Positions 44,701 through 56,534 of a stretch of 64,000 nucleotides of DNA are shown one piece after another. The position numbers were made by a program, and so were the translations under genes. This stretch comes from Bacillota bacterium (GTDB lineage Bacteria > Bacillota > Desulfotomaculia > Desulfotomaculales > Desulfohalotomaculaceae), in contig VENI01000005.1 in assembly GCA_009711615.1 (NCBI GenBank), forward strand, positions 186,001 through 250,000, written 5' to 3'. The stretch's first letter is position 1, and the number at the start of each line of letters is the position of its first letter. The notes below the pieces were generated by a model. It saw only the letters and a program-made list of their open reading frames with translations, was not told where the DNA came from and made no database searches.

Positions 44701-46083
44701 TCACACATTTATAGCCCTACCGTGAACCGCCTCTGCAGCCTCTGCCAGCGCTTCGGCCAAGGTGGGGTGGGCATGGATGGTGTTAGCTAGTTGTTCCACT
44801 GTGGCTCCCAGTTGAATGGCCAGTGCTGCTTCTGATATCAGATCACTGGCATGGGGCCCCACAATGTGTACACCCAATATCTTATCTGTTTCCGCATCTG
44901 CCAGCATTTTAACAAAACCATTGGCTTCACCCATGGCTTGGGCTTTTCCTGATGCCATGAAAGGAAACTTACCGGCTTTAACCTTAATTCCCTGTTCACC
45001 GGCCTGCTGTCTGGTTAAACCCACTCCAGCCACCTCTGGGGAGGTAAATATACAGTTAGGAACTACTCTATAATCCATAGACCTGGTTTTACCGATGATG
45101 TTGTCTACCGCCACCAATCCCTGGGCAGATGCAACATGGGCCAGCTGAATTTTGTTGGTGATATCTCCAATGGCGTAGATACCAGGCACACTGGTCTGCA
45201 GGTGTTCATTAACCACAACCTCACCTTTATCCCCTAACTCCACCCCAGCTTCCTTTAACCCTAGGTCATCGGTATTAAAGGTACGGCCAATGGATATCAG
45301 CATTTTATCTGCAGTGATGGTTTCCCCGCCTTCCAATGTTGCAGTGACTTTGTCTCCGTCGTTCTGTACGTTTTCCACCTTTGCTTTAGTCTTAATGCTA
45401 ACACCTCGACGTTTTAAAAGCGACTGTAGTTGACGAGCCGCATCTATATCCACCATTGGTAGAATGCTGGGCAGCGCTTCTATAATGGTTACCTTGACAC
45501 CGTACTCGGTAAAAATGCTGGCAAACTCACAGCCAATCACACCGCCTCCAATAATAACCATTTCATTGGGCAGATTTTTTAAGTCCAACACTTCGTTGGA
45601 AGTTATCACTTTTTCACCGTCATACCCCAGAGCAGGTATCAGCGCTGGACTGCTGCCGGTGGCCAGAATGATGTTCTCTGCTTCCAACTCCATTTCATTG
45701 CCATCACTGGTACTAACAGCCACTTTTCCCGGTGCTGCTATCTTTCCAACTCCGTTTATTACTTCAATTTTATGTTTCTTATTTAGTAGAAACTGCAGCC
45801 CTTTCACCAGTTGCTGCACCACTTTGTCTTTACGTTCCACCAGTTTGGAATAATCAACTGTAAAATCTTGCACCTCTATACCAAAATCACCAGCGTTCTT
45901 TACGGTTGCCAGCGTTTCAGCGCCACCAACAAGGGCTTTAGTAGGAATACAACCCCAGTTCAGGCAAGTGCCGCCCAACTGTTCCTTCTCCACCAGTACA
46001 ACACTGGCACCTAATTGAGAAGCCCGGATGGCCGCAGTATAACCACCCGGTCCCCCTCCAATAACAACAACCTTATATGCCAC
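44701..46083 (-). CDS. lpdA: Dihydrolipoyl dehydrogenase
   Basis: A 460-residue FAD disulfide oxidoreductase: VVVIGGGPGGYTAAIRASQLG, the redox disulfide GGTCLNWGCIPTKA (near residue 40), the NAD site VIIGGGVIGCEFASIFTEYG, and the C-terminal HAHPTLAEALAEAAEAVHG with the catalytic His-Glu. It regenerates lipoamide in 2-oxoacid dehydrogenases or the glycine cleavage system; no partner E1/E2 or GcvH gene is adjacent. Confidence 0.95.
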   Translation of the reverse strand: MAYKVVVIGGGPGGYTAAIRASQLGASVVLVEKEQLGGTCLNWGCIPTKALVGGAETLATVKNAGDFGIEVQDFTVDYSKLVERKDKVVQQLVKGLQFLLNKKHKIEVINGVGKIAAPGKVAVSTSDGNEMELEAENIILATGSSPALIPALGYDGEKVITSNEVLDLKNLPNEMVIIGGGVIGCEFASIFTEYGVKVTIIEALPSILPMVDIDAARQLQSLLKRRGVSIKTKAKVENVQNDGDKVTATLEGGETITADKMLISIGRTFNTDDLGLKEAGVELGDKGEVVVNEHLQTSVPGIYAIGDITNKIQLAHVASAQGLVAVDNIIGKTRSMDYRVVPNCIFTSPEVAGVGLTRQQAGEQGIKVKAGKFPFMASGKAQAMGEANGFVKMLADAETDKILGVHIVGPHASDLISEAALAIQLGATVEQLANTIHAHPTLAEALAEAAEAVHGRAINV

Positions 46084-46203
46084 GAATACACCCCCGGGTT
46101 TATTTCTTCTTGAACATCTTCTTTTAGTTTATAATTTTCTATAATGCCATGCAAGCACATGAGAAAATAAAGAATTCAGGAGAATATAAGTTGCTGCCAA
46201 AGG

Positions 46204-46244
46204 CATACAAACACCCCGCATAATTTATGCGGGGTGTTTGTATG
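46204..46244. terminator. Near-perfect palindromic terminator
   Basis: Arms CATACAAACACCCCGCATAA and TTATGCGGGGTGTTTGTATG meet almost without a loop. It lies between the gltD stop and the lpdA start and could stop transcription either way. A weak plus-strand frame begins inside its right arm (see findings). Confidence 0.8.
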
Positions 46245-46363
46245 GCAAGATTGTAAGGAACTGTGCCCTAACCGTTCCGTATGCAAACATTATATTTTAC
46301 GGATCGACGGGGGCCTCGATCCCTACACCTTAGAAATGCATGATTGCATGCACCCATTCTTAA

Positions 46364-47848
46364 TTAGGAAAGGTTTGTATCTCCCATTAAATACCGATCG
46401 CACTCCCGGGCGGCATTTCGCCCTTCGTTAATGGCCCAGATGACTAAGCTCTGGCCACGGCGCATATCTCCAGCGGCGAATATTCCCTCTACACTGGTTT
46501 TGTGTTTGCCGTATTCTGCTTTAACGTTTGAGCGTCCATCTTGCTCCACGCCTAACTGTTTAATAAGACTATCCTCGGGGCCGGTAAAGCCCATGGCTAG
46601 CAGCACCAACTGGGCCGGCCATACCTTTTCAGTACCAGCAATTTCCTTGGGCACAGGGCGACCCTGTTCATTCTTCTGCCATTCCACGTTAATGGTGTGC
46701 ACTTCTTTTACCTGGCCATTGCCATCGCCAACAAACTTTTTAGTGGTGATACAGTACTGCCTGGGGTCATCTCCTTGCACTACTTTAGCTTCTTGCTGGC
46801 CATAATCCACCTTAAGAAGTCTTGGGTACTGGGGCCAAGGGTTGTTCTCACCACGCTCTGTAGGAAGCTGCGGCATGATTTCTAGCTGGGTCACACTTTT
46901 GCACCGGTGCCGCAGAGCAGTACCCACACAGTCTGTTCCGGTATCACCACCACCGATAACAATTACATCCTTACCTTCTGCGGAAATAAACTCGTTGTTG
47001 GCATGGTTGGAGTCCAGCAAACTTTTAGTATTTGCAGTTAAGTACTCCACTGCAAAGTGAATCCCGCCCTGTTCCCTGCCTTCAACAGGTAGGTCACGGG
47101 GCTGGGTGGCACCAGCACAGAGAACCACTGCGTCAAAATCCTGGCGCAACTTTTCCGCTGGGTAGGCTTTACCCACCTCTGTATTGGTTACAAATTCAAC
47201 TCCCTCTTCAGCCATCAGGTCTATCCGTCTCTGCACAATTTGTTTATCGAGCTTCATATTTGGAATGCCATACATTAGCAGTCCACCAATTCTGTCTGAA
47301 CGCTCATAAACGGTAACATTGTGACCGGCTTTATTAAGCTGGGCGGCACATGCTAATCCCGCCGGGCCGGAACCCACCACCGCCACTTTTTTGCCGGTGC
47401 GCTTTGCCGGAGGGCTTGGCTTCATCCAGCCTTCATCATAGGCTTTGTCAATAATGGCCCGTTCAATATTTTTAACAGTTACCGGTGAGCCAACCAATCC
47501 ACCGGCACATGCCCCTTCACAAAGTGCCGGGCACACCCGCCCGGTGAACTCAGGAAAGTTATTGGTCTTTAATAGCCGATTTAAAGCTTCTTTCCACAAG
47601 CCCCGGTAAACTAGGTCATTCCATTCCGGTGGCACATTGTGGTTGGGGCAACCCGAAGCTATCCCGTTTATCATCATGCCACTGTGACAGAAAGGTGTGC
47701 CGCACTCCATGCAGCGGGCTGCCTGTTCTTTTAATTTGTCTTCCGGCAGACTTTGGTACAATTCCTGCCAGTCTTTTATCCGCTCTAACGGTTCGCGATC
47801 TGCAGGCACTTCCCTGCTGTATTCTATAAATCCGGTAGGTTTACCCAT
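46364..47848 (-). CDS. gltD: Glutamate synthase (NADPH) small subunit
   Basis: A 494-residue GltD: N-terminal [4Fe-4S] ligands in [12 protein letters not shown]...GCPNHNV (residues ~37-65), then FAD site [17 protein letters not shown] and NADPH site [20 protein letters not shown], ending with the [17 protein letters not shown]-like signature (here LVIW). It feeds electrons to GltB for conversion of 2-oxoglutarate and glutamine to glutamate. ATG at 47848 follows GGGAGG. It is 30 bases downstream of gltB. Confidence 0.95.
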   Translation of the reverse strand: MGKPTGFIEYSREVPADREPLERIKDWQELYQSLPEDKLKEQAARCMECGTPFCHSGMMINGIASGCPNHNVPPEWNDLVYRGLWKEALNRLLKTNNFPEFTGRVCPALCEGACAGGLVGSPVTVKNIERAIIDKAYDEGWMKPSPPAKRTGKKVAVVGSGPAGLACAAQLNKAGHNVTVYERSDRIGGLLMYGIPNMKLDKQIVQRRIDLMAEEGVEFVTNTEVGKAYPAEKLRQDFDAVVLCAGATQPRDLPVEGREQGGIHFAVEYLTANTKSLLDSNHANNEFISAEGKDVIVIGGGDTGTDCVGTALRHRCKSVTQLEIMPQLPTERGENNPWPQYPRLLKVDYGQQEAKVVQGDDPRQYCITTKKFVGDGNGQVKEVHTINVEWQKNEQGRPVPKEIAGTEKVWPAQLVLLAMGFTGPEDSLIKQLGVEQDGRSNVKAEYGKHKTSVEGIFAAGDMRRGQSLVIWAINEGRNAARECDRYLMGDTNLS

Positions 47849-47877
47849 GGTGTTTCCTCCCAACCATAATTGCTCAA

Positions 47878-50800
47878 TTAGTTACCGCTAACCCGGGACT
47901 TGTCTTTCTTGTTTTCTTCAAAGGCTGTCATAATGGCATCCTGCCCGGTTAATCCCTGTTCATGAGCTCGGGCAATGGCTTCCATCATTCGTTTGAAATC
48001 TTTTGGAATAACTCGCACAAACTTAGGCAACATGTTATTCCAATCATTTAATACCCTTCCAGCCAATTTACTCTCTGTATATTGCCTATGATTTTCTATC
48101 ATTTGTTTGAGCTCGTTAATTTCATCTTTATCTTCAACTTTCTCTAGCTGCACCATTGCTGTATTGCACTGGCCAGCGAAAGTATCATCTTCATCAAATA
48201 TATAGGCGATACCGCCAGACATGCCCGCTGCAAAGTTGCGTCCGGTTTTTCCTAGAACAACCACTCTCCCGCCAGTCATGTACTCGCAACCGTGGTCGCC
48301 AACCCCTTCAACAACTGCCCTTACACCGCTGTTTCTAACGCAGAATCTCTCACCAGCCACGCCACGAAGGTACGCTTCTCCTTTTGTAGCCCCATAAAAG
48401 GCCACATTACCGGCAATGATGTTTTCCTCCGGTACAAAGGTGGAACTAGCAGGTGGGTATACAACTACTTTTCCACCGGAAAGGCCTTTGCCAAAGTAAT
48501 CGTTGGCATCACCTTCCAATGCCATAGTAACACCTTTAGGCACAAAAGCACCGAAACTCTGGCCAGCTGAACCTTTAAAGTTTAAGCGAATGGTGTCTTC
48601 TGGTAGCCCTTCTGCACCATGCCGTTTGGTAACTTCACTGCCTAAAATAGTACCTACAACGCGGTTGACATTGCAAATTGGTAGACGAGCTTCCACTGGC
48701 TGACGGCTTTCCAACGCAGGCTTACATATATCCAGCAGCTGTTGCTTATCTAAAGATTGATCCAGTTTGTGATCTTGCTTCAGTTGGCAATATCTACCCA
48801 CAGTTTTCGGAACATCCGGCTGGTAAATAAGTGCTGACAAGTCTAGGCCTTTCTTCTTCCAGTGATCAGCAGCCTGGTTTACTTCAAGCACGTCCGCTCT
48901 ACCCACCATTTCATCAATGGTGCGGAAACCCAGTTGAGCCATGATTTCGCGCATCTCTTGGGCGATAAATCGCATCAGGCTAACTACGTATTCCGGCTTT
49001 CCTGCAAAGTTTTTCCGCAGTTCCGGGTTTTGAGTGGCAACACCCACTGGGCAAGTATCTAGGTTACAAACCCGCATCATCACGCAACCTAAAGCAACCA
49101 GCGGTGCTGTAGCAAATCCATATTCTTCAGCACCCAGCAATGTGGCCATTACCACATCTCGGCCGGTCATCAACTTACCATCGGTTTCCACCACAATTCT
49201 ATCCCGCAAGTTGTTCAGCACTAATGTCTGATGTGTCTCCGCCAGGCCAAGCTCCCATGGGAGACCCGCATGCCTTATACTGGTGCGCGGGGATGCTCCT
49301 GTACCGCCGTCGTAACCACTAATTAGCACTACGTCAGCCTTTCCTTTGGCCACCCCTGCAGCAATGGTGCCCACACCCACTGCCGAAACCAGTTTTACGT
49401 TTATTCTGGCTCGCGGGTTAGAATTTTTCAAGTCATGAATCAGCTCTGCCAAGTCTTCAATAGAATAGATGTCGTGGTGCGGCGGCGGTGAGATTAGCCC
49501 TACACCAGCTGTGGTGCCTCTTACCTCCGCAACCCAAGGATATACTTTACCACCGGGAAGTTGACCACCTTCACCGGGTTTTGCCCCTTGGGCCATTTTA
49601 ATTTGAATTTCATCAGCATTAACCAAGTAATTGCTGGTTACACCAAATCTACCTGATGCCACCTGTTTAATGGCACTGCGACGCAAATCGCCATTGGAAT
49701 CGGGGGTGAAACGGTCAGGGTCTTCCCCGCCTTCACCGGTGTTACTCTTACCACCAATACGGTTCATGGCAATGGCCAAACACTCGTGAGCCTCTTTACT
49801 GATAGAACCAAAAGACATAGCACCGGTTTTAAAGCGCCTGCAGATTGATTCCACCGATTCCACTTCATCTATCGGAATTGAGTTGCTGCCTGACTTAAAG
49901 TCAAACATTCCTCGCAAAGTACAGCTTTTACGCACTTCTTTATTAAGTTCATTAGAATACTCTTTAAACAATTCATAATCATCATTGCGGCAGGCCTGCT
50001 GCAGATTGTAAATACTCTGTGGGTTGAACATGTGATCTTCACCATCATGCCGCCATTGATAGACAGAGCCGGAATCTAGTGTTTCATCCCAACCTTCCTG
50101 ATCTAAGTAGGCCCGCTGGTGCCGCATTTCTGATTCCCTGGCAATGGCAGCTAAATCCACACCACCAATGCGGGAAGGTGTCCGGGTGAAATATTTATCA
50201 ACAACTGACTGGTGAATACCAATGGCCTCAAAAATCTGTGCTCCAGTGTAACTTTGAATTGTGGAAATGCCCATTTTAGACATCACTTTAACTACACCTT
50301 TGCTGGCAGCTTTAATATAGTTCTTTACTGCATCTTTTAAGCTCACCTCAGAAATGAGTCCTTTATCAATCATGCCCGCCAGTGTTTCATAAGCAAGATA
50401 GGGGTTAATGGCATTGGCACCATAGCCCAACAGCACTGCAAAGTGATGTACTTCCCTAGGTTCCCCTGATTCCAGCAATATACTAACCTTGGTACGAGTT
50501 CCTTCTCTCACCAAGTGATGGTGCAAGCCAGAAGAAGCAAGCAAAGCGGAAATAGCGGCCTTCTCTTTGTTGATACCTCGGTCAGATAAAATGATTAAGT
50601 TGGCACCATCAGAGATAGCTGCACTGGCTTCCTGGAATAATTGATCCAGCGCCTTTTCCATACCCTTGGTACCCTCAGCAGCATTATATAGTATCGGAAG
50701 GGTAACAGTTTTAAAACCATCTTCATTAATATTGCGCAATCTCGACAACTGCTCATCGCTCAGTATCGGCGAATTTAATCTAATTCTTCGGCAGCTATCC

Positions 50801-52479
50801 GGTTCCGGCTTAATTAAGTTCTTTTCCGAACCGATAGTAACGCCGGCTGCTGTTATTATTTCCTCCCTCAAAGCATCAATAGGAGGGTTGGTTACCTGGG
50901 CAAATAGCTGTTTAAAGTAATTATATAAAAGCTGAGGTTTTTCTGACATTACTGCCAGTGACGAGTCATTACCCATGGCACCCACAGGGTCAACACCATT
51001 TTTAGCCATCGGCGCCAGCATTTTAATTAATTCTTCATAGGTGTAACCAAACGCCTGTTGCCGTTTTGTTAATACATCTGTATCCGATTTTGGAATACTT
51101 TCAGACTGAGGCAAATCGTCCAGATTGAGCATGTATTTATTTACCCAGTCTCGGTACGGCTTTGCAGCAGCCATGTTGGATTTTAGTTCTTCATCGGTGA
51201 CAATACGGCCTTCACCAGTGTCCACCAGTAACATGCGGCCCGGATGTAGCCTTTCTTTGTAGGCAATCCGTTCCGGCTCTATATCCAACACACCTACTTC
51301 AGAGGCCAGTACAATCATATCGTCTTTGGTAACATAATAACGTGAAGGTCTTAGCCCGTTTCTATCCAGTACCGCACCAATCACTCTACCATCAGTAAAG
51401 GCCACAGAAGCCGGTCCGTCCCACGGCTCCATCATGCAGCTGTGGTATTCGTAAAAGGCTCGTTTATTCTCATCCATATTCTCATGATTCTGCCACGGTT
51501 CAGGTATCATCATCATTGCGGCATGGGGTAATGAACGTCCTGCTAGGTTTAAAAATTCCATACAGTTATCAAATATGCCGGAGTCACTGCCATCTGGATC
51601 AATAACTGGCAGTACTTTTTTCATATCACTACCAAAATGCTCTGACTGACAAACTTCCTGGCGAGCACGCATCCAGTTAACATTTCCCCTTAGCGTGTTA
51701 ATTTCACCGTTGTGAATGATATAACGGTACGGATGCGCCCGCTCCCAACTGGGGAATGTGTTAGTGCTAAACCGGGAGTGAACCAGTGCTAGGGCAGTTT
51801 CCATATCCGGATCTCTTAGATCAAGGTAAAACTGGTCTAACTGTCCTGGAGTTAACATACCCTTATAAACAATTGTTCTACATGACAAACTAGCAAAGTA
51901 GAAAGAATTATCTTCCTCCAGAACTGAATTACGCAGTTCCTGCTTGCTCCGCTTTCTTATCACATATAACTTACGCTCTAAGTCCATTTCATCAGTTGTA
52001 CCAGGGCCTGGGGCAATAAACACCTGGGCCATGAAAGGTTGAGCTTGTAGTGCTGTCTCACCAATCATGCTGTTATCCACCGGCAAATCTCGCCATCCCA
52101 AAAGAGCTTGCCCTTCTTCTGCAATTACTTTTTCCACAGTGCGTTGGCAAGCTATCCGTTTGTCCGTATCCTGGGGCAAAAACAGCATGCCCACGCCATA
52201 TTTTCCGGCCGGCGGTAGTTTAATATCTAACTTGGCACATTCCTTTGCAAAGAAGGTGTGCGGAATCTGCATTAGAATTCCTGCCCCGTCACCGGTGTTC
52301 GTCTCTGCACCCTGGCCACCGCGATGATCCAAGTTCATCAGAATTTTTAGCGCCTGCTTTACTGTTTCATTTGATTTCTTACCTTTGATATTGCCTACAA
52401 AACCAATACCGCAAGCATCATGTTCAAATGAGGGGTCATATAACCCCTGTTTGGGTGGTAATCCATACTTCATCATCAT
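47878..52479 (-). CDS. gltB: Glutamate synthase large subunit
   Basis: A ~1533-residue GltB. The start at 52479 follows AAGAAGGG and gives a 22-residue propeptide before Cys23 of [12 protein letters not shown], the glutaminase nucleophile exposed by cleavage. Domains in order are the class II amidotransferase, the central linker, the FMN synthase domain ([34 protein letters not shown]), the [3Fe-4S] segment [16 protein letters not shown], and the C-terminal beta-helix GXGXG domain. It makes glutamate from glutamine and 2-oxoglutarate. Upstream of gltD on the same strand. Confidence 0.96.
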   Translation of the reverse strand: MMMKYGLPPKQGLYDPSFEHDACGIGFVGNIKGKKSNETVKQALKILMNLDHRGGQGAETNTGDGAGILMQIPHTFFAKECAKLDIKLPPAGKYGVGMLFLPQDTDKRIACQRTVEKVIAEEGQALLGWRDLPVDNSMIGETALQAQPFMAQVFIAPGPGTTDEMDLERKLYVIRKRSKQELRNSVLEEDNSFYFASLSCRTIVYKGMLTPGQLDQFYLDLRDPDMETALALVHSRFSTNTFPSWERAHPYRYIIHNGEINTLRGNVNWMRARQEVCQSEHFGSDMKKVLPVIDPDGSDSGIFDNCMEFLNLAGRSLPHAAMMMIPEPWQNHENMDENKRAFYEYHSCMMEPWDGPASVAFTDGRVIGAVLDRNGLRPSRYYVTKDDMIVLASEVGVLDIEPERIAYKERLHPGRMLLVDTGEGRIVTDEELKSNMAAAKPYRDWVNKYMLNLDDLPQSESIPKSDTDVLTKRQQAFGYTYEELIKMLAPMAKNGVDPVGAMGNDSSLAVMSEKPQLLYNYFKQLFAQVTNPPIDALREEIITAAGVTIGSEKNLIKPEPDSCRRIRLNSPILSDEQLSRLRNINEDGFKTVTLPILYNAAEGTKGMEKALDQLFQEASAAISDGANLIILSDRGINKEKAAISALLASSGLHHHLVREGTRTKVSILLESGEPREVHHFAVLLGYGANAINPYLAYETLAGMIDKGLISEVSLKDAVKNYIKAASKGVVKVMSKMGISTIQSYTGAQIFEAIGIHQSVVDKYFTRTPSRIGGVDLAAIARESEMRHQRAYLDQEGWDETLDSGSVYQWRHDGEDHMFNPQSIYNLQQACRNDDYELFKEYSNELNKEVRKSCTLRGMFDFKSGSNSIPIDEVESVESICRRFKTGAMSFGSISKEAHECLAIAMNRIGGKSNTGEGGEDPDRFTPDSNGDLRRSAIKQVASGRFGVTSNYLVNADEIQIKMAQGAKPGEGGQLPGGKVYPWVAEVRGTTAGVGLISPPPHHDIYSIEDLAELIHDLKNSNPRARINVKLVSAVGVGTIAAGVAKGKADVVLISGYDGGTGASPRTSIRHAGLPWELGLAETHQTLVLNNLRDRIVVETDGKLMTGRDVVMATLLGAEEYGFATAPLVALGCVMMRVCNLDTCPVGVATQNPELRKNFAGKPEYVVSLMRFIAQEMREIMAQLGFRTIDEMVGRADVLEVNQAADHWKKKGLDLSALIYQPDVPKTVGRYCQLKQDHKLDQSLDKQQLLDICKPALESRQPVEARLPICNVNRVVGTILGSEVTKRHGAEGLPEDTIRLNFKGSAGQSFGAFVPKGVTMALEGDANDYFGKGLSGGKVVVYPPASSTFVPEENIIAGNVAFYGATKGEAYLRGVAGERFCVRNSGVRAVVEGVGDHGCEYMTGGRVVVLGKTGRNFAAGMSGGIAYIFDEDDTFAGQCNTAMVQLEKVEDKDEINELKQMIENHRQYTESKLAGRVLNDWNNMLPKFVRVIPKDFKRMMEAIARAHEQGLTGQDAIMTAFEENKKDKSRVSGN

Positions 52480-52558
52480 AGACAACCCTTCTTTTTGAAT
52501 AATATGGTTAGTTAGGTAATATTTACAGAATATTCTTACATATTCTGGAGACATAAAA

Positions 52559-52592
52559 AGACCCGGCTAAGACCATAATCTTCTCCGGGTCT
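52559..52592 (-). terminator. Terminator after glnA (first copy)
   Basis: Minus strand AAGACCCGG/CCGGGTCTT arms with an 16-base loop, then TTTTTATG. It separates glnA from gltB. Confidence 0.78.
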
Positions 52593-52622
52593 TAACTTCT
52601 TTATTTTTTCGCTCCCAGCAGA

Positions 52623-53954
52623 TTAGAACTTGGTTAGATACTCTTCTAGTTCCCAATCACTGACCTGCATCCGGTAGCGATTCCACTCTATTTTTTTTGC
52701 TTCCATGTAACGATCATAAACGTGGGGGCCCAAAGCTTCTTTAATAACTGGGTCATTTTTCAATTCGTGGGTTGCATCCTTTAACGTCTCTGGTAAGCAG
52801 TCAATGCCTAGATCCAAACGTTCTTTATCGGTCATTTCATATATGTTACGGTCGCAGGATGCCGGTGGTGTCATTTTATTTTTAATACCATCCAAGCCAG
52901 CACGCAAGCATACTGCAAAAGCCAAATATGGGTTACAAGATGGGTCAGGACTTCTTAATTCAACCCTGGTGGACATACCCCTTTTGGCTGGTATACGAAT
53001 TAACGGACTGCGGTTGCGAGCCGACCATGCTATATATACCGGCGCCTCATAACCAGTTACCAGTCGTTTATAAGAGTTAACTGTTGGGTTCGTCACTGAT
53101 GTAATGGCTTTGGCATGTTTCATTAGCCCACCAACATAGTGCATTGCTTCTGCGCTTAGTTTGTTGTCTGTGTTAGGGTCATAGAATGCATTTTCATTAT
53201 CCTTCATTAAAGACATATTCATATGCATACCCGATCCCGCAATACCAAATACCGGTTTTGGCATAAATGAAGCGTGCAAGCCATGTCTTTGGGCAACTGT
53301 ACGAACTACAAATTTAAAAGTAACTATTTTATCTGCCACATCTAGAGCATCTGAATATTTAAAATCAATCTCATGCTGGCCAGGGGCCACTTCGTGGTGC
53401 GATGCCTCCACTTCAAAACCCATTTCCTCCAACATTAACACCATATCGCGACGGGCATCTTCGCCCAGATCCACCGGGGTCAAATCAAAATATCCCGCCC
53501 GATCGTGGGTAACTGTGGTAGGTCTGCCCTCTGAGTCCACATGAAACAAAAAAAACTCTGCCTCGGGGCCAACATTCATGGTGTAACCCATTTCCTCTGC
53601 CTCGGCCAATGCCCGACGTAAAACATAGCGGGGATCGCCAATAAAAGGGGTGCCATCACTATTATAAATGTCACAGATCATTCTGGCTACCGCACCTTCG
53701 CGGGGTTTCCATGGGAATACTTGGAATGTATTCGGATCAGGACGTAAATACATATCAGATTCTTCAATACGTACAAAACCTTCAATTGATGAACCATCAA
53801 ACATTAACTCATTATTTAATGCTTTATCAAGTTGCTCCACTGTAATAGCTACATTTTTGAGCACACCGAAAATATCGGTGAACTGTAAGCGAATAAATTT
53901 CACATCCCGCTCTTTACACAAGGCCCTTACATCTTCTGCTGAATACTTTGGCAC
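52623..53954 (-). CDS. glnA: Glutamine synthetase type I (first copy)
   Basis: A 443-residue GSI. All catalytic landmarks are intact: [17 protein letters not shown] (metal Glu pair), [22 protein letters not shown] (metal His), [12 protein letters not shown] (flap Glu), NRSPLIRIP and [16 protein letters not shown] (metal Glu and substrate Arg). The size fits the GSI-alpha group without the adenylylation loop. It converts glutamate and ammonia to glutamine. It is preceded by an ANTAR-type leader with terminator, and gltB follows it, forming a GS-GOGAT pair. Confidence 0.96.
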   Translation of the reverse strand: MPKYSAEDVRALCKERDVKFIRLQFTDIFGVLKNVAITVEQLDKALNNELMFDGSSIEGFVRIEESDMYLRPDPNTFQVFPWKPREGAVARMICDIYNSDGTPFIGDPRYVLRRALAEAEEMGYTMNVGPEAEFFLFHVDSEGRPTTVTHDRAGYFDLTPVDLGEDARRDMVLMLEEMGFEVEASHHEVAPGQHEIDFKYSDALDVADKIVTFKFVVRTVAQRHGLHASFMPKPVFGIAGSGMHMNMSLMKDNENAFYDPNTDNKLSAEAMHYVGGLMKHAKAITSVTNPTVNSYKRLVTGYEAPVYIAWSARNRSPLIRIPAKRGMSTRVELRSPDPSCNPYLAFAVCLRAGLDGIKNKMTPPASCDRNIYEMTDKERLDLGIDCLPETLKDATHELKNDPVIKEALGPHVYDRYMEAKKIEWNRYRMQVSDWELEEYLTKF

Positions 53955-54002
53955 TACGGTTCACACCTCTCCGAATAAATTTATTGTCTATTATAACACA
54001 GA

Positions 54003-54086
54003 AAAAGGCCTTAACCATAATGCACATAAACACAGCATTATCGTAAGGCCTCGTTGCCTTTCAGCACCGTCACTCCATTGTAACGG
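54003..54086 (-). promoter_or_regulatory. ANTAR-type two-hairpin antitermination leader of glnA copy 1
   Basis: Minus strand, in order: hairpin P1 (54067-54086) CCGTTAC-AATGGA-GTGACGG; hairpin P2 (54045-54060) AAGGC-AACGAG-GCCTT; then a terminator (54003-54051) whose 5' arm AGGCCTTA shares bases with P2 and ends in TTTTTC. Both hexaloops have A at position 1 and G at position 4, the ANTAR-binding pattern. P2 and the terminator are mutually exclusive. Confidence 0.78.
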
Positions 54087-54218
54087 CAACATAATAATTT
54101 AAGATTTTATAACAGTATAGCATAATGATTGCGTCAATGTTAGTGTTTTTCTACAAGAATTCTGTATACATTTTTTTAGTTGGTTAGAATTTAGTTGGTT
54201 AGGGGTTAGTACAAAGAT

Positions 54219-54253
54219 AAAACCCCCCATCTATGTGAAGAGGGGGGTTTTTG
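54219..54253 (-). terminator. Terminator of glnA copy 2
   Basis: AAAACCCCCC/GGGGGGTTTT arms around a 14-base loop, followed on the minus strand by a T run; 26 bases past the stop codon. The rest of 54087-54218 holds only AT-rich sequence. Confidence 0.85.
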
Positions 54254-54278
54254 AAGTATGGATACCACAAGGGTTATC

Positions 54279-55613
54279 TTAGAATTGGGTTAAATAAGTG
54301 TCAACTTCCCAAGGTGTTACCTGTAAGCGGAATTCATCCCATTCCTTTTGTTTTGCTTCTACAAACTTTTTGAATACATGGTTACCCAGTGCGTCTTTGA
54401 TAACTTGATCGTTTGACAGTTCTTCCACTGCATTTGGTAGACTGGATGGTAAACTATCGATACCCTGTTCCTGTCTCTCAGTAGCTGTCATATCATATAT
54501 GTTTGAACCGGTTGCTGCAGGTGGCTGCATATTGTTCTTAATGCCGTCCAATCCAGCTTTCAGCATTACTGCAATTGCCAGATATGGGTTACAGGATGGA
54601 TCTGGGCTTCTTAACTCTACTCGTGTGGACATGTCACGTTTTGCTGGAATACGAATCACAGCACTGCGGTTGCTGCCAGACCAAGCTAAATACACCGGCG
54701 CCTCATATCCAGGTACCAACCGTTTGTAAGAGTTCACGGTGGGATTGGTTATTGCTGTAACAGCATTGGCATGCTTAAGTAGGCCGGCAATATAGTTATA
54801 AGCCTTTTCACTTAGCTGATCTTTACCTTTTGGATCATAAAAAGCATTCTGGCCATCAAGGGTCATTAGTGACTGGTTGGCGTGCATTCCAGAACCATTG
54901 ATACCAAAGATTGGCTTAGGCATGAATGTGGCGTGCAAACCATGACGCTGAGCAATAGTACGTACAACAAACTTAAAGGTAACAATTTTATCTGCTACGT
55001 CCAGGGCATCAGAATATTTAAAGTCAATCTCATGCTGGCCAGGGGCCACTTCATGGTGAGAAGCTTCAATTTCAAATCCCATTTCTTCCAGTGTTAAGAC
55101 CATGTGGCGACGGGCATTCTCCCCCAAGTCAACAGGAGACATATCAAAATATCCCGCTTTATCATGTGTATTTAGTGTAGCCTGACCATTATCATCCACC
55201 TGGAACAGGAAGAATTCCAACTCAGGACCCACAGACATGGTATATCCCATTTCCTTTGCTTCTTCCAATACTTTTTTCAGTGCATTCCTAGGACAACCCT
55301 CAAATGGAGTGCCATCTGGTTTATATACATCGCAAATCATTCTGGCCACTGCACCTTCCCTAGGCCTCCATGGAAATACTACAAAAGTGTCGGGGTCCGG
55401 ACGCAAGTACATATCAGATTCTTCAATTCTTACAAACCCTTCAATAGAAGAGCCATCAAACATTAATTCCCCATCTAAAGCTTTTTCAAGTTGTTCTATA
55501 GTAATAGCAACGTTTTTTAAAACTCCAGTTATGTCAGTAAACTGCAACCTTATAAACTTAACTCCAGCTTCACGTGCTTTCTCAAGCACTTCCTGTTTTT
55601 GTTGTTCCGTCAT
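54279..55613 (-). CDS. glnA: Glutamine synthetase type I (second copy)
   Basis: A 444-residue GSI, closely similar to the first copy and with all catalytic motifs present: [49 protein letters not shown] and [19 protein letters not shown] at 55613 follows AAGGTGG; the ORF could extend four codons further. It has its own terminator and its own ANTAR-type leader, so the two active enzymes are separate transcription units with the same control logic, perhaps used under different conditions. Confidence 0.95.
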   Translation of the reverse strand: MTEQQKQEVLEKAREAGVKFIRLQFTDITGVLKNVAITIEQLEKALDGELMFDGSSIEGFVRIEESDMYLRPDPDTFVVFPWRPREGAVARMICDVYKPDGTPFEGCPRNALKKVLEEAKEMGYTMSVGPELEFFLFQVDDNGQATLNTHDKAGYFDMSPVDLGENARRHMVLTLEEMGFEIEASHHEVAPGQHEIDFKYSDALDVADKIVTFKFVVRTIAQRHGLHATFMPKPIFGINGSGMHANQSLMTLDGQNAFYDPKGKDQLSEKAYNYIAGLLKHANAVTAITNPTVNSYKRLVPGYEAPVYLAWSGSNRSAVIRIPAKRDMSTRVELRSPDPSCNPYLAIAVMLKAGLDGIKNNMQPPAATGSNIYDMTATERQEQGIDSLPSSLPNAVEELSNDQVIKDALGNHVFKKFVEAKQKEWDEFRLQVTPWEVDTYLTQF

Positions 55614-55647
55614 TATTAAATCCACCTTTCATAAGATTATATAAAAT

Positions 55648-55735
55648 AAAAAACCTTTGCATAAAAGAGAGTAATAACCATCCTCTTCCTTGCAAAGGCA
55701 CCTTCGCCTTAATTACCGAGCACCCCATTGTACTC
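55648..55735 (-). promoter_or_regulatory. ANTAR-type leader of glnA copy 2
   Basis: P1 (55718-55735) GAGTAC-AATGGG-GTGCTC has an A1/G4 hexaloop. P2 (55695-55710) AAGGC-GAAGGT-GCCTT has G at loop position 1 and G at position 4, a variant. The terminator (55648-55699) pairs CCTTTGCA with TGCAAAGG and ends in TTTTTTATTTT; its 5' arm shares CCTTTGC with P2. Confidence 0.72.
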
Positions 55736-55756
55736 ATATTTATTATGTTTTTTAGT

Positions 55757-56344
55757 TTAGATATCGTTTTGCAGGTTATGCGCCATAATAATCGCTTCAG
55801 CCACCGCCCGCATACTCACTCTTTTGTTCATACTTTGCTTTTGCAATCTTTGAAAAGCCTGTTTTTCACTTAGCCCCATCGTCTCCATCAATATACCTTT
55901 AGCTTTCTCAATCAGTTTTCGACTTTCCAACTTATCTTCTAATTTTTTAATATTTCTCTCCAACTGGTCCATTTCATGATAGGTGGATAATGCTATTTCA
56001 ATCGCTGGTATTAAACTGCTTTCATCTATGGGCTTTACCAAGAATCCCTTTACCCCTGCATTAATAGCATTATCTAATAACTCCTGCCGATAGTTAGCGG
56101 AAGTTAATACAACTGGCGCTAGCCTATCTTCGTTTATGATTTTGGCAACTTCTACTCCATCCTTAACAGGAACTGAGGCTTCGATAATAGCAATATCCGG
56201 CTGCCTTGCCCGTATAATTTTAATGGCAGTTAGTCCGTCTTCTGCTTCACCCACCACTAGACATCCTACTTTTTGCAGAATAGATTTTAAATTCTTTTGC
56301 CAGCTGACATCATTATCCACCAATACAACACGTATCTCAGACAT
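55757..56344 (-). CDS. ANTAR-domain response regulator (antiterminator), receiver Asp replaced
   Basis: A 195-residue protein: receiver-like domain (~1-120), a coiled linker (LERNIKKLEDKLESRKL) and a C-terminal ANTAR RNA-binding domain (LIEKAKGILMETMGLSEKQAFQRLQKQSMNKRVSMRAVAEAI). ANTAR proteins such as EutV, NasR and AmiR bind paired hexaloop hairpins and stop termination. The position of the phospho-acceptor Asp is Glu55 (AIIEASVP), while the acidic pair, Thr/Ser and Lys are kept, suggesting phosphorylation-independent or constitutively active-like signalling. ATG at 56344 follows GCGAGGTG. It sits between two glnA-type loci and has its own ANTAR-type leader. Confidence 0.92.
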   Translation of the reverse strand: MSEIRVVLVDNDVSWQKNLKSILQKVGCLVVGEAEDGLTAIKIIRARQPDIAIIEASVPVKDGVEVAKIINEDRLAPVVLTSANYRQELLDNAINAGVKGFLVKPIDESSLIPAIEIALSTYHEMDQLERNIKKLEDKLESRKLIEKAKGILMETMGLSEKQAFQRLQKQSMNKRVSMRAVAEAIIMAHNLQNDI

Positions 56345-56414
56345 GGAGTCACCTCGCTCCACTTTCTTTTGTATTTAATTAGTATTATTCACCCTTAAAA
56401 AAGAACTAAAAATT

Positions 56415-56482
56415 AAGAAAGCCCTCGCAGAAATATTTATTTCTACGAGGGCATCATTGCCAGCAAGATACAACGTTGTATC
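56415..56482 (-). promoter_or_regulatory. ANTAR-type leader of the ANTAR regulator gene
   Basis: P1 (56467-56482) GATAC-AACGTT-GTATC; P2 (56450-56461) GGC-AATGAT-GCC; both hexaloops have A1 and G4. The terminator (56415-56452) has arms GCCCTCG/CGAGGGC with an AGAAAT/ATTTCT inner stem and a TTTCTT tail, and its 5' arm overlaps P2. This implies feedback of the regulator on its own gene. Confidence 0.74.
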
Positions 56483-56534
56483 AATTATATTAAGTTAGAT
56501 AGATTATATATCTAATTAATTAATTGGTCAATAC

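Noticed and set aside
44184-44725. Two overlapping plus-strand open frames across the tandem repeat
   Set aside because: They arise from translating the 29-base repeat and the antisense of ilvN; no ribosome site and no plausible protein.
52559-52592. ANTAR-type leader before gltB
   Set aside because: The hairpin is a plain terminator of glnA; no hexaloop with A1/G4 and no second hairpin.
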